DNA of 64,000 nt from Sphingomonas sp. M1-B02. Its GTDB lineage: Bacteria > Pseudomonadota > Alphaproteobacteria > Sphingomonadales > Sphingomonadaceae. Made by a program: the position numbers and the translations under genes. The notes beneath the pieces were generated by a model. The model searched no databases. It was not told the origin of the DNA and saw only the letters and a program-made list of their open reading frames with translations. Location of the stretch: the NCBI RefSeq assembly GCF_026167525.1, contig NZ_CP110679.1:2219501-2283500 (forward strand), written 5' to 3'. Shown one piece after another: positions 18,901 to 27,191 of the stretch (positions are counted from its first letter, which is position 1; each line of letters starts with the position of its first letter).

Positions 18901-21711
18901 TATGCCGTCGCGACCACCAAGGACGGTAACGGCAATGTCGCCCGCGCCACCCAATCGGTGTGGCTGGTCGGCGACGAGGATTGGTGGTTCGGCGGCGACA
19001 ATGGCGACCGGATGGACCTGATCCCAGAGAAGCTCGAGTATAAGGCGGGCGAAACCGCCAAGTTCCAGGTGCGCATGCCCTTCCGCGACGCAACCGCCTT
19101 GGTCACCGTCGAGCGCGAAGGCGTGCTTTCCAGCTTCGTGGTCGGCCTCTCGGGCAAGGACCCCGTAATCGAAGTGCCGATGCCCGCCGCCTACGCGCCC
19201 GACGTGTTCGTATCGGTGATGGCCGTCCGCGGCCGCGTCTCGGGCATGTCCAACTGGGGATCGAACCTCGCCCGCGACTGGGGCGTACCCTTCTTCTCGA
19301 AGGACGGCGGCAAGCCGACCGCGACGGTCGATCTCGCCAAGCCTGCCTATCGCCTCGGCATGGCCAAGGTGAAGGTCGGCTGGGAAGGCCATCGCCTCGG
19401 CGTCGCGGTCAAGGCCGAGAAGCCAAGCTATGGCGCGCGCGAAACGGCCAATGTCGACCTCCAGATCAAGAACCCCGACGGCAGCCCCGCGGCCTCCGCC
19501 GACGTCGCCTTCGCCGCGGTCGACGAAGCCCTGCTCCAGCTCGCGCCCAACGAAAGTTGGGACGTTCTGACCGCGATGATGGGCGAACGCCCCGTCTCGG
19601 TGCTCACTTCGACTGCGCAGACGCAGGTCGTCGGCAAGCGCCACTACGGCAAGAAGGCCGTCGAGGCCGGCGGTGGCGGCGGCGGCGATCTCTCGGGGCT
19701 CAACCGCGAGAATTTCCAGCCGGTCTTGCTGTGGAGGGGCAAGGTCCCGCTCGACGCGCAGGGCCGTGCGCGCGTCGCCGTGCCGTTGTCCGATTCGCTG
19801 ACCTCGTTCAAGCTCGTCGCGATCGCCACCAACGGCGCGCAATTATTCGGATCGGGCGAGGCCAGCGTGCGCACCGCGCAGGATCTCAGCATCTATGCCG
19901 GCGTGCCGCAGCTGGTGCGCACCGGCGACACGTTCGGGGCGATGTTCACGCTGCGCAACGGATCGGACAAGCCGATGCGCGTCACTGCCAATGTCGAGGT
20001 GAGCCCGCGGGTCGCGACCGGGCGACCGCTGACGGTGGACATCCCGGCCGGCGGCGCCGCGCCCGTTACCTGGAATCTCACCGCGCCGCCCGCCGAAGGC
20101 AAGCTAAACTGGACCGTCTCGGCGCGTTCGGCCGACGGCAAGGCGCTCGACAAGATCCGCGTCACCCAGGACGTGATCCCGGCGGTTCCGGTCGAAACCT
20201 GGGCCGCGAGCCTCGCGCGCGTCGGCGACGGCACCAGCTTCTCGATCGCCCCGCCCGCGGGCGCCTTGCCCGGCTTCGGCATGGTCGACGTGACGCTCGC
20301 CGACACGCTCGCGCCGCCGCTCCAGGGCGTGCGCGACTATATGACGGCCTATCCCTATGGCTGCTTCGAGCAGCGCCTCTCGAAGGCGATCGCGCTCGGC
20401 GACAATGGCGCGTGGAACCTGCTCGCGGGCGAAATGCCCGCCTATCAGGATGGCGACGGACTGCTGCGCTACTTCCCGGGCGAATGGCCGGGTTCGGAGG
20501 CGCTGACGGCCTATGTCCTCTCGATCACCGCCGAGGCCGGGCTCCCGCTGCCCGAAGCGCCGCGCGCGAAGATGATCGATGCAATGAAGGCCGTCCTCGA
20601 TGGCCGCCTGCGCCGCGAGGATTATGGCGACGTCCGCCTCCAGCGGCTTGCGGCATTCGCGGCGCTCGCGCGGCAAGGCGCAGCAACAGGCGCGATGCTC
20701 GGCCAGCTCGGCATCACGCCGGCGGACATGCCGACCTCCTCGCTCGCCGACTATATCGCGGCGCTGGCCAAGGTTCCCGGGCTCGCCAACGGCGCGCAGC
20801 TCCGCGCCGCTGCCGAACAGGTGCTGCGCACGCGCCTGGTCTATGAAGGCACGCGTATCGACTTGAGTGACAAGGGCCGCATGCCCTGGTGGCTGATGGC
20901 CTCGGACGACGGCGCCGCGATCAAATCGGTGATCGCCACGCTCGGCCGCCCCGGCTGGCAGAACGACTCGGCCAAGATGATGGTCGGCGTCGCGATGCGC
21001 CAACAGCGCGGCCATTGGGACACGACCACCGCCAATGCCTGGGGCACGATCGCCGCACGCAAGTTCAACGCGCTCTATCCGGCCGAGGCAATTGCGGGGA
21101 TCACCACCGCCAGCTTCGGCAGCAGCACGATGAGTCGCAACTGGCCATTGATGGAGCCGCAGCGCAGCTTCAGCCTGCCCTTGCCCGCGGCGACCACGCC
21201 GCTGGTGCTTCGCCAGGCCGGCGGCGCAGGCCCCTGGGCGTTCGTCCGCGTCAAGGCGGCGGTGCCGCTCACCCAGCCGCTGATGGCGGGCTATAAGATG
21301 ACCAAGGCAGTCAGCGTCGTCCAGGCGATGACTCCGGGCCGCTACACGCGCGGCGATGTTATCAAGGTGACCATCACCGTCGAGGCTACGGCCGAGCGCA
21401 ATTGGGTGGTGATCAACGATCCCGTCCCCACCGGCGCGACGGTGATCGGCAGTCTGGGGGGGCAATCCGAGATGCTGGGCGCGCAGGCGGGGACCAGCGA
21501 AGGCGTCTCGCCCAACTGGATCGAGCGCGGGCGCGATTCGTGGCGGGCTTATTATGGCTGGGTGCCGCGCGGAAGCTTCACCGTGTCGTACGTGATGCGG
21601 CTGAACAGCGCGGGTCGGTTCAGTCTGCCGGCGACGCGGGTCGAGGCGATGTATTCGCCCGAAATCCGCGCGCAGATCCCCAACCAGCCGGTGGTCGTGG
21701 CGGAGCGGTAA
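15946..21711 (+). CDS. Bacterial alpha-2-macroglobulin family protein
   Basis: A 1921-aa periplasmic protease-trapping protein. It opens with a signal peptide (MKLIVRLGVLALVAAPLAAIGA) and lacks the lipobox Cys found in E. coli YfhM. A chain of MG domains fills the N-terminal 1400 residues, and the thioester motif YPYGCFEQ is intact with Cys1473. The alpha/alpha-toroid thioester domain follows (YFPGEWPGSEALTAYVLSI) and then a C-terminal MG10 domain. An internal Gly-rich run (about residues 1244-1250) is a likely flexible bait or linker. As in many Gram-negatives, it is directly followed by the PBP1C gene, suggesting that the pair guards and repairs the cell wall after outer-membrane breach. 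Confidence 0.95.
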   Translation: MKLIVRLGVLALVAAPLAAIGAMSDNSPQVEMATPGVGNGAIERFTARFNQAMIPLGDPRAAGPFTVECPVAGEGRWVDQQTFVHEFASPLPGGVTCTFTLKDKLKTLAGYAVGGQTKFTVDSGGPIARTVLPSRYGGEIEEDQVFLVAANLAPDPASVNANAYCAVDGLGEKIPVDVLPADVPGKLIAGLGTDQWAVQSFLEEAGLPKALPAAAEDRAKATATVVALKCRRPLPPGRDMALVWGAGIKSLSGRLAGADQRFDFTVRKPFTARFECSRVNPQAGCNPVQDATVRFTAAIPRAQAEAIRIKLPDGKELAPLLSAEDKRRGAIADVKFKGPLPAAITAQLVLPADVTDESGRKLSNAERFPLDIKIDEAPPLVKFAADFGILEAKEGGVLPVTVRNVEEKLPGNQMAVDGQSLRVEGGDGEIAKWLRAISDAASTKSDEIKKGEEVSYINQTGAKPLLTKANGKPFEVSLPGKGKEFEVVGIPLAKPGFYVVEMASPRLGNALLGRNAPRYVAAGALVTNMSVHFKWGRDKSLVWVTQLDSGAGLGGVEVRVTDSCTGQLLARGTTDASGRLGVPAGLPQPETYASCDAGSSAPLMVSARKADDFSFTLTEWGEGIRPYDFDLPYGHSKPEQIFHTVFDRALVRQGETIHMKHIVREPIATGFGTSPAFTGTLRLSHRGSDTKYDLPLSIDANGTGETEWAAPAGAKMGDYDLQVSLKDANGEERTIYTSQSFKIDEYKLPTMRASVAGPKEAAVRPRTLPLDLFVGYLSGGGAGNLPVELRVGWFEGFPTPSGYESYSFGGRPLSEGVKPLNGDSETDEESTPLPPTQTLPVTLGGDGTTRTTVDVPQTLDQPTNMQIEMDYQDANGEILTASRRIPIFTSAVQLGVKTDGWLMKQDDLRLRFVALDTSGKPLANQAVSVELYSREILTARRRLIGGFYAYDNQMKTTKLGATCSATTDAQGLATCQLNPGVSGEVYAVATTKDGNGNVARATQSVWLVGDEDWWFGGDNGDRMDLIPEKLEYKAGETAKFQVRMPFRDATALVTVEREGVLSSFVVGLSGKDPVIEVPMPAAYAPDVFVSVMAVRGRVSGMSNWGSNLARDWGVPFFSKDGGKPTATVDLAKPAYRLGMAKVKVGWEGHRLGVAVKAEKPSYGARETANVDLQIKNPDGSPAASADVAFAAVDEALLQLAPNESWDVLTAMMGERPVSVLTSTAQTQVVGKRHYGKKAVEAGGGGGGDLSGLNRENFQPVLLWRGKVPLDAQGRARVAVPLSDSLTSFKLVAIATNGAQLFGSGEASVRTAQDLSIYAGVPQLVRTGDTFGAMFTLRNGSDKPMRVTANVEVSPRVATGRPLTVDIPAGGAAPVTWNLTAPPAEGKLNWTVSARSADGKALDKIRVTQDVIPAVPVETWAASLARVGDGTSFSIAPPAGALPGFGMVDVTLADTLAPPLQGVRDYMTAYPYGCFEQRLSKAIALGDNGAWNLLAGEMPAYQDGDGLLRYFPGEWPGSEALTAYVLSITAEAGLPLPEAPRAKMIDAMKAVLDGRLRREDYGDVRLQRLAAFAALARQGAATGAMLGQLGITPADMPTSSLADYIAALAKVPGLANGAQLRAAAEQVLRTRLVYEGTRIDLSDKGRMPWWLMASDDGAAIKSVIATLGRPGWQNDSAKMMVGVAMRQQRGHWDTTTANAWGTIAARKFNALYPAEAIAGITTASFGSSTMSRNWPLMEPQRSFSLPLPAATTPLVLRQAGGAGPWAFVRVKAAVPLTQPLMAGYKMTKAVSVVQAMTPGRYTRGDVIKVTITVEATAERNWVVINDPVPTGATVIGSLGGQSEMLGAQAGTSEGVSPNWIERGRDSWRAYYGWVPRGSFTVSYVMRLNSAGRFSLPATRVEAMYSPEIRAQIPNQPVVVAER

Positions 21712-21736
21712 TGCGCGACCTCCACTTCCCTTCCTT

Positions 21737-21819
21737 CGTCATCCCCGCGCAGGCGGGGATCCAGAGCCAAGCAGGACATAGCTTGTGACCCTGGATCCCG
21801 GCCTTCGCCGGGATGACGG
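21737..21819 (+). repeat. Dyad intergenic repeat, copy 2
   Basis: A near-palindromic element: CGTCATCCCCGC-GCAG-GCGGGGATCCAGAG forms the left hairpin and CCCTGGATCCCGG-CCTTCG-CCGGGATGACGG the right. The outer arms GTCATCCC and GGGATGAC also pair with each other. It shares its core with the copy at 303-380. It begins 25 nt past the alpha-2-macroglobulin stop and runs into the 5-prime end of the PBP1C reading frame. Confidence 0.85.
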
Positions 21820-24058
21820 AAGCGGGGTGGGCATTGGAGCGAAGCTCAAGCGGCTCGCCCGACGCATCGACGCACTACCCGCCGCACTCGGCGATTGGTT
21901 CGTCACCCAGCGCTCCGTCCGGCGGGAACAAGGCTGGCGCGGCATCCTCACGCCCCCGCGCATCCTGATCGCCGGCGCGACGCTCCTCCTCGCCACCTTC
22001 GCCACCGCTTACTGGACCACCCTCCCCCCCGCGCTCCCAACCCAGGCTGCGGTCCGCGCCGCGTGGCAGCCGTCCGAAGCCTGGCTTTACGATCGCAATG
22101 GCCGGCTGATCGACAGCAGCCGCATCGATTACCAGGCCCGCCGCCTGGCCTGGGTCCGGCTCGAAGATGTGTCGCCTGTCGCACGCGAAATCCTCGTCGT
22201 CGCCGAAGACCGCCGCTTCAAGAGCCATGGCGGCATCGACTGGTGGGCGCTGGGCGGGGCAATCCGCGACCAATGGCAGGGCAGGCGCGCGCGGGGGGCC
22301 TCGACGCTCTCCATGCAGGTCGCCGCCTATCTCGCCCCTGAGCTAGCCAGCCCCGGGCATCGCGGCATTCGCGACAAGCTCCGCCAGATGCGCGCCGGCG
22401 CCGCGCTCGACGGAACCTGGACCAAGGACCAGATCCTGGAGGCCTATCTCAACCTCGCCGGCTTCCGCGGCGAGGCACAGGGCATCGGCGCGGCTGCGCT
22501 CGGCTTGTTCGGCAAGACGCCCGCAACGCTTACCCGTGACGATGCGCTGCTCCTCGCCGCCTTGCTCCCCAATCCTGGCGCTGGCGCGAGCGAAGTCGCG
22601 CGCCGCGCGTGCGCGCTCAGCCATGATGCCGATTGCACCCGATTCGCGGGTGCCGCGGCCTCGATGCTCGGTCCGGCGCGCAGCCTTGCGCTCGATCCCG
22701 GCCTCGCCCCGCACCTCGCCGATCGCCTGCTGGACCAAGGCGGCGCGAGGATCACGACCACGCTCGACGCGCGCGTCCAGGCGGTCGCGATCGCCGCGCT
22801 GCGCCGTCAGCTCCAGGGCCTGGGGGGCACGCGCGCGCGCGACGGCGCTGTGGTCGTGGTCGACAATGCGAGCGGCGACGTGCGCGCTTATGTCGGCGGG
22901 ATCGGCGGCGAATCCACCGCCCCCGCAGTCGACGGCGCCTCGGCATATCGCCAGGCGGGCTCCACCCTGAAGCCCTTCCTGTTCGGGCTGGGCATTGAGA
23001 AAGGCTATCTCACCGCCGCGTCGATCCTCGACGATTCGCCCGTCCAGCTCGACACCGCCTCCGGGCTCTACGTCCCGCAAAATTACGATCGCGCCTTCAA
23101 AGGCCCGGTTTCGGCGCGGATCGCGCTCGCCGGATCGCTCAATGTCCCCGCCGTGCGCACGCTCCTGCTTACCGGCGTCGACAGTTTCCGCGACCGGCTA
23201 TGGGACACCGGCTATCGCGGGCTGGTTGAGGACGGCCAATATTACGGCTTCTCGCTCGCACTGGGATCGGCCGAAGTCACGCTGGTCGAGCAGGCTGCCG
23301 CCTTCCGAAGCCTCGCCGTGGGAGGCCGCTGGGCGCCGCTGCGGCTCACCATGGATGCACCGCGCGCACGCCCCCGCCAGATCCTCTCGCCCCAGGCGGC
23401 GTGGATCGTCGCCGACATGCTCGCCGATCCCAATGCCCGCGCGGGCACGTTCGGAGTCGATTCGGCGCTGCGCCTGCCCTTCTGGGCCGCAGCCAAGACC
23501 GGCACGTCGAAGGCGATGCGCGACAATTGGTGCATCGGTTTCTCGGATCGCTTCACGGTCGCCGTCTGGGTCGGCAATCTGGAGGGCGATCCGATGCGCG
23601 CAGTCTCGGGCACCAGCGGCGCCGCGCCGGTATGGCGCGACGTGATGATGGCGCTCCACGCCGCCACCCCCGGCAAGGCACCCCCGCGCCCGCCGGGCAT
23701 CGACACGCGCACGATCCATTTCGCCGATGGAATCGAGCGACCGAGGCGCGAGCATTTTCTTGCCGGAACCGCGCTCATCGAAGTCGCAGCGGCGCCCGCT
23801 GCATCGCGCCGCCCGCGCATCGTCAATCCGGTGGCCGGAAGCGTCTATGCGCTCGATCCGGACATCCCGCCCGACAAGCAGCGGCTATCGATCGCGGTTT
23901 CGGGAGAAGCGACGGGGCATCGCCTGCTGCTCGACAGGCAGGATCTGGGATCGGCCGATTCGCACCCGCAGATCCCGCCACGGCGCGGCCAGCACCGGCT
24001 GCGGCTGATCGATCTGGGCGGGCGCGTCGTCGATCAGATTCTCTTCACGGTTCGCTGA
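21785..24058 (+). CDS. pbpC: Penicillin-binding protein 1C
   Basis: A 757-aa bifunctional peptidoglycan synthase. After a transmembrane anchor (ILIAGATLLLATFATAYW), the GT51 glycosyltransferase domain shows EDRRFKSHGGIDWWALG and GASTLSMQVA; the transpeptidase has the active-site SxxK in GSTLKPF (Ser393), SLN in AGSLNVPAVR, and KTGTS (Lys571). A short C-terminal BiPBP_C domain follows. The GTG at 21785 lies inside the dyad repeat, so the first dozen residues (MTLDPGLRRDDG) would be repeat-encoded; a GTG at 21827 could be the real start. The pairing with alpha-2-macroglobulin is conserved in many bacteria. Confidence 0.94.
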   Translation: MTLDPGLRRDDGSGVGIGAKLKRLARRIDALPAALGDWFVTQRSVRREQGWRGILTPPRILIAGATLLLATFATAYWTTLPPALPTQAAVRAAWQPSEAWLYDRNGRLIDSSRIDYQARRLAWVRLEDVSPVAREILVVAEDRRFKSHGGIDWWALGGAIRDQWQGRRARGASTLSMQVAAYLAPELASPGHRGIRDKLRQMRAGAALDGTWTKDQILEAYLNLAGFRGEAQGIGAAALGLFGKTPATLTRDDALLLAALLPNPGAGASEVARRACALSHDADCTRFAGAAASMLGPARSLALDPGLAPHLADRLLDQGGARITTTLDARVQAVAIAALRRQLQGLGGTRARDGAVVVVDNASGDVRAYVGGIGGESTAPAVDGASAYRQAGSTLKPFLFGLGIEKGYLTAASILDDSPVQLDTASGLYVPQNYDRAFKGPVSARIALAGSLNVPAVRTLLLTGVDSFRDRLWDTGYRGLVEDGQYYGFSLALGSAEVTLVEQAAAFRSLAVGGRWAPLRLTMDAPRARPRQILSPQAAWIVADMLADPNARAGTFGVDSALRLPFWAAAKTGTSKAMRDNWCIGFSDRFTVAVWVGNLEGDPMRAVSGTSGAAPVWRDVMMALHAATPGKAPPRPPGIDTRTIHFADGIERPRREHFLAGTALIEVAAAPAASRRPRIVNPVAGSVYALDPDIPPDKQRLSIAVSGEATGHRLLLDRQDLGSADSHPQIPPRRGQHRLRLIDLGGRVVDQILFTVR

Positions 24059-24148
24059 CGAGTCCGAGCGCGTCTCGGGACCTAATCGTGGGTCCGCGCG
24101 TTCAAGGCGCGGTCCTTTACCCTTTTTGGACCGTGCCTTCCGGGCACC

Positions 24149-24202
24149 GGCCGCGCCGCCGCATCGGCGCGGCCGAACCCCGAACGGCTTTCACCGTCCG
24201 GG
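24149..24202. terminator. Paired hairpins between convergent pbpC and RcnB-like gene
   Basis: Two stems lie in the 159-nt gap. GGCCGCGCCG/CGGCGCGGCC (24149-24174) is a perfect 10-bp stem with a 6-nt loop. CCCCGAACGG/CCGTCCGGGG (24177-24202) has one mismatch. Neither is followed by a long U-run, but tandem GC-rich hairpins between convergent genes are consistent with bidirectional termination. Nothing else is seen in the gap. Confidence 0.55.
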
Positions 24203-24217
24203 GCCCGCGACGAACGC

Positions 24218-24739
24218 TTAGTAATAGAAGCCCGGCATCACGCGGATGACGCGGCCGCGACGCGTGTCGATCAGCAGCACGTCGTTATAATGACGCACCC
24301 ACCGCTGATAGCGGCCCAGCGGCGGCAGGCGATAGCGCCACGGATCCGAAATCACATAGCGCGAGCCGTAATAGGGCGCACCGATGCGCGCACCGGCGCT
24401 GAAGCGGGTGTAACGGAAGGGCGCATTCCACGAACCGCGCGCGAACACGCTGCGGTTGCTGTTACGATAGCTCCGCCAGTCGTCGTTGCCCCAACGGCGA
24501 TTGCGATCACGCAGATCCTCGCGATATTCCTGGCGCGCGCCGCGCACATCGCGACGCTCGTTGCGAATGTCGCCGCGATCGCCGCGACGCTGGGCCTGGC
24601 GCAGTTCGCGGGTTTCTTCGCGGATGTCCTGGCGGTCGCGGCGCAGTTCGCGCTGCGATTGGGCGCTGGCGGCGGTTGGCAACGCCACAGCTGGCATGGC
24701 AACGGCTGCCAGTAGCGCCGCGGTGATATATTTCTTCAT
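24218..24739 (-). CDS. RcnB family periplasmic protein
   Basis: A 173-aa exported protein. The ATG at 24739 follows GAGGAGG and starts a signal peptide (MKKYITAALLAAVAMPAVAL, then PTAASAQ). The mature part has an extremely Arg/Asp/Glu-rich helical stretch (repeats of RRD, RDR and RNER between about residues 34 and 85), then the RcnB-type domain with WRYRLPPLGRYQRWVRHYND, VLLIDTRRGRV and a Tyr-Tyr C-terminus. E. coli RcnB modulates Ni/Co efflux, but most sphingomonad paralogues have unknown roles and lack the efflux neighbours, as here. A GGAAC-type promoter candidate lies upstream at 24833-24858. Confidence 0.85.
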   Translation of the reverse strand: MKKYITAALLAAVAMPAVALPTAASAQSQRELRRDRQDIREETRELRQAQRRGDRGDIRNERRDVRGARQEYREDLRDRNRRWGNDDWRSYRNSNRSVFARGSWNAPFRYTRFSAGARIGAPYYGSRYVISDPWRYRLPPLGRYQRWVRHYNDVLLIDTRRGRVIRVMPGFYY

Positions 24740-24832
24740 ACGACCTCCTCGAAAGGCAAAGCCGGCGGTTCTGCCGGCACGCAGACTTTCTGGAGCATCC
24801 GTGCTGAACGAGGCGGGAACGGGGTCGTCAGC

Positions 24833-24858
24833 AACCAGCAAGGATGATTACTGGTTCC
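24833..24858 (-). promoter_or_regulatory. Candidate EcfG-type promoter for the RcnB-like gene
   Basis: On the minus strand GGAAC is followed after 17 nt by GGTT, resembling the alphaproteobacterial general-stress sigma factor EcfG promoter (GGAAC, 16-17 nt, CGTT) with one difference in the -10. It overlaps the last codons of bamE and would give a leader of about 85 nt. The same arrangement occurs before the SDR gene at 48350-48375. Confidence 0.4.
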
Positions 24859-25330
24859 CGCCGCCCGGTGGGCCGCCGCCGCCCATGCCCGGCGCGCCGA
24901 CGGTGCCGATATTGCCGAACAGATCCTGGAAGAAGCCGCGCTTGCGGCCCAGCGTCGGCGTCTTGTCGCCATAGGGGTCGATGGAAGCGATCAGCTTTTC
25001 GTCCATGCGATCGACCGCCGCGACATTGCCTGCCGCGTCAAAGCGCACCCGCAGCGTCAGCTGGCTGCGCACCTTGGGATCGCTGAAGGCCAGATTGCTC
25101 GCATCGCGCGAGACATAATACCATTCGCCTTCGTTGAACTGACTGGTCAGCGTCGGGCGACCGAGGGTCTGAAGCACCGATTCGCGATTGTCGACGCCCG
25201 GCTGGATCGTATCGACGAGCTCCTTGTCGACGACATAGCCCTGGTGCGTGCGCACCGGCGTGCAGGCGCTGGCGCCGAGAAGCGCGAGCGTCGCGGCAAT
25301 GCCGGCCAGGCGGACGGGAAAGGGCATCAT
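24848..25330 (-). CDS. bamE: Outer membrane assembly factor BamE
   Basis: A 160-aa lipoprotein of the BAM complex that inserts beta-barrel proteins into the outer membrane. The lipobox is in LALLGASACTP. The SmpA/OmlA fold shows as TIQPGVDNRESVLQTLGRPT, EWYYVSR and LRVRFDAAGNVAAVD, and a Gly/Pro-rich low-complexity tail closes the protein. The start is the first of two adjacent ATGs at 25330. It is divergent from the ubiquinol-cytochrome c chaperone gene, as in many alphaproteobacteria. Confidence 0.94.
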   Translation of the reverse strand: MMPFPVRLAGIAATLALLGASACTPVRTHQGYVVDKELVDTIQPGVDNRESVLQTLGRPTLTSQFNEGEWYYVSRDASNLAFSDPKVRSQLTLRVRFDAAGNVAAVDRMDEKLIASIDPYGDKTPTLGRKRGFFQDLFGNIGTVGAPGMGGGGPPGGGNQ

Positions 25331-25446
25331 GGTCTCCAGGCGCAAACGAGTACGGGTGCGGATTGCATCGCACGGCTTTCGCCTCAATATGCGGCAAAAT
25401 GCGGCCAAACAAGGTTCGCGTCCCGATCAGACATGGACGACAGATT

Positions 25447-25959
25447 ATGGGATTGCTCAAGCGGCTGTTCGGCGGCCCGGATCGCGGCACTGCGCCGGCG
25501 CTTTACGGCGCCGTGGTGGCCGAGGGTCGCGCGCCGCATTGGTACCAGGCCGGGCAGGTGCCCGACACGATCGACGGTCGCTTCGACATGATCGCCGCGG
25601 TGCTCGCGCTGGTGCTGCTTCGGCTCGAGCAGGAGGAAGCGGGCAAGGCGCCGAGCACGGGGCTCGCCGAATGTTTCATCGAAGACATGGACGGTCAGCT
25701 GCGTGAGATCGGCATCGGCGACGTGGTGGTTGGCAAGCATATGGGGCGGATGATGGGAATGCTCGGCGGGCGGCTGACCGCCTATCGCGCGGGCATTGCC
25801 GAGGGCAGCCTCAAGGAGGCGTTGGTGCGCAATCTCTATCGCGGGGAGGCCCCCGGCGATCCCGCGCTGGCGCATGTGGAAGCGGAATTGTTCGCACTTC
25901 GCGCGCGACTCGCGGGGACGCCGGTCGCCACGATCGTGGCCGGACAGCTGCCGAGATGA
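25447..25959 (+). CDS. Ubiquinol-cytochrome c chaperone (CBP3-like)
   Basis: A 170-aa protein of the Cbp3/UQCC1 family that assists assembly of cytochrome b in the bc1 complex. The core is YGAVVAEGRAPHWYQAGQVPDTIDGRFDMI, split here into its visible parts YGAVVAEGRAPHWY and VPDTIDGRFDMIA, followed by the helical MGRMMGMLGGRLTAYRAG. The ATG at 25447 starts MGLLKRLFGG as in the family. Its stop overlaps the next start by 4 nt (ATGA), coupling it to the DUF177 gene. Presence fits a bacterium respiring through complex III. Confidence 0.9.
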   Translation: MGLLKRLFGGPDRGTAPALYGAVVAEGRAPHWYQAGQVPDTIDGRFDMIAAVLALVLLRLEQEEAGKAPSTGLAECFIEDMDGQLREIGIGDVVVGKHMGRMMGMLGGRLTAYRAGIAEGSLKEALVRNLYRGEAPGDPALAHVEAELFALRARLAGTPVATIVAGQLPR

Positions 25960-26489
25960 CCCCCGAATTTTCGCGCCCGCATCGCCTTGACCGGATCGGC
26001 GCGGGCGAAAGCGATGTTCACGTCGCCGCGCAAGGCGAGGAGCTGAAGGCGATCGCGCGCCGCTTCGGACTCCCCGCCGTCGAGAAGCTGGAGGCCAGCT
26101 ACCGCCTGCGCCGCGAAGCGCTCGGCGTCCTTGCCCGCGGGCATCTGTCGGCGCAGGTCACCCAGTCCTGCGTCGCCACCGGCGTGCCGCTGCCTGCGCG
26201 AATCGAAGAGGATTTCGCGATCCGCTTCCTCCCCGAGCCCGGTGCCGACGACGCACCCGAGGAAGTCGAGCTCGACGAATCGGAGTGCGACACGGTCTTC
26301 TACAGCGGCAATGCGATCGACCTGGGCGAAGCCGCGGCCGAGACGCTGGCGCTCGCGCTCGATCCGTTCCCGCGCAGCCCCGACGCGGAAGATGCGCTCA
26401 AACAAGCCGGGGTGCTGGGCGAAGGCGAAGTTGGGCCATTCAGCGGGCTGGCGGCGCTCAAGGACAGGCTGACGAAGGGCCAGGGCTAG
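25956..26489 (+). CDS. YceD/DUF177 family protein
   Basis: A 177-aa protein of the DUF177 family, implicated elsewhere in 23S rRNA accumulation. Two features stand out: the single conserved Cys of VTQSCVATGVPLPARIEEDF and the C-terminal signature ESECDTVFYSGNAIDLGE followed by ETLALALDPFPRSPDA. It is coupled by a 4-nt overlap to the bc1 chaperone. The usual rpmF or plsX neighbours are absent. It converges with the nucleotidyltransferase gene, with a 4-nt overlap of 3-prime ends. Confidence 0.9.
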   Translation: MTPEFSRPHRLDRIGAGESDVHVAAQGEELKAIARRFGLPAVEKLEASYRLRREALGVLARGHLSAQVTQSCVATGVPLPARIEEDFAIRFLPEPGADDAPEEVELDESECDTVFYSGNAIDLGEAAAETLALALDPFPRSPDAEDALKQAGVLGEGEVGPFSGLAALKDRLTKGQG

Positions 26490-27190
26490 ATGAACGTCGC
26501 TCGCCAGGCCTCGGCCTTGTCGAGCGCCGGCTGGTCGTCGACGTCGATCCAGTCGAGATCGCCGCACTCCACAGCCAGCGCGGTCCCAGCGGCTGCCAGA
26601 ATGCGCATCCCCTCCGTCAGCGAAGGCGCCTCCAGCGTGCGCAAGGCCGCAAACAGGGCCGGCCCGATCGCGAACACGCCGGTGTCGAAGCAATCATACT
26701 CTGCCAGCCCCTTGCCGATCGCGACGATCCGCTCGCCGTCGGTCGCCACGCAGGTGACGTCGTCAAGGTCGACCCAGTCGCTCCCGATCCGTCGGTCTAC
26801 CCCCAGGCGCGCGCCCGCGCCGGCACCCGCCTCAGCCATCCGCCGGTAGAGTGCCGGATCGACGAGATGGTCGCACATCGCCAGCAGCGCATCCGCGCCC
26901 GCCACCAGCGGCTCGGCCGCCAGCAGCGAGGAGCCGTTGGGCTTCCGGTAATCCTCGACCCGCACGGTCTCGACGGCGATCGGCCAGCTTCGCGCGGCGA
27001 TATGCGCCTCGATCGCCTCGGCGCCATAGCCGAGCACGACGATCACGCGGCGCAGCCCCGCCTCCGCCAGCCCCTGCACGGCATGGTCGAGCAGCGGCCG
27101 CCCGGCGACGGGGCACAAAGGCTTGAACGGCGCGGCCGGGCGAAGGCGGCTGCCCTCGCCCGCCGCGAGCAGGATCGCGGTCTCGATCAC
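26486..27190 (-). CDS. Sugar/inositol-phosphate nucleotidyltransferase
   Basis: A 234-aa GT-A-fold nucleotidyltransferase. The N-terminal signature is LLAAGEGSRLRPAAPFKPL (Arg/Lys of the NTP and phosphate sites), with a metal Asp in LAMCDHLVD. It ends a three-gene unit behind myo-inositol-phosphate synthase (1-nt gap) and a CDP-alcohol transferase. The context suggests that it activates inositol-1-phosphate with CTP, as the IPCT domain does in di-inositol-phosphate synthesis in thermophiles. That assignment is an inference from neighbours; a hexose-1-phosphate substrate remains possible. Confidence 0.82.
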   Translation of the reverse strand: MIETAILLAAGEGSRLRPAAPFKPLCPVAGRPLLDHAVQGLAEAGLRRVIVVLGYGAEAIEAHIAARSWPIAVETVRVEDYRKPNGSSLLAAEPLVAGADALLAMCDHLVDPALYRRMAEAGAGAGARLGVDRRIGSDWVDLDDVTCVATDGERIVAIGKGLAEYDCFDTGVFAIGPALFAALRTLEAPSLTEGMRILAAAGTALAVECGDLDWIDVDDQPALDKAEAWRATFI

Positions 27191-27191
27191 C

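Noticed and set aside
17752..19842. A 696-codon minus-strand frame inside the alpha-2-macroglobulin gene
   Set aside because: The sense strand has a continuous family match with a thioester site; the antisense product has no domain or ribosome site.
20104..21465. A long minus-strand frame in the 3-prime part of the alpha-2-macroglobulin gene
   Set aside because: Same reasoning: no motif, Arg/His-rich, antisense to a confirmed gene.
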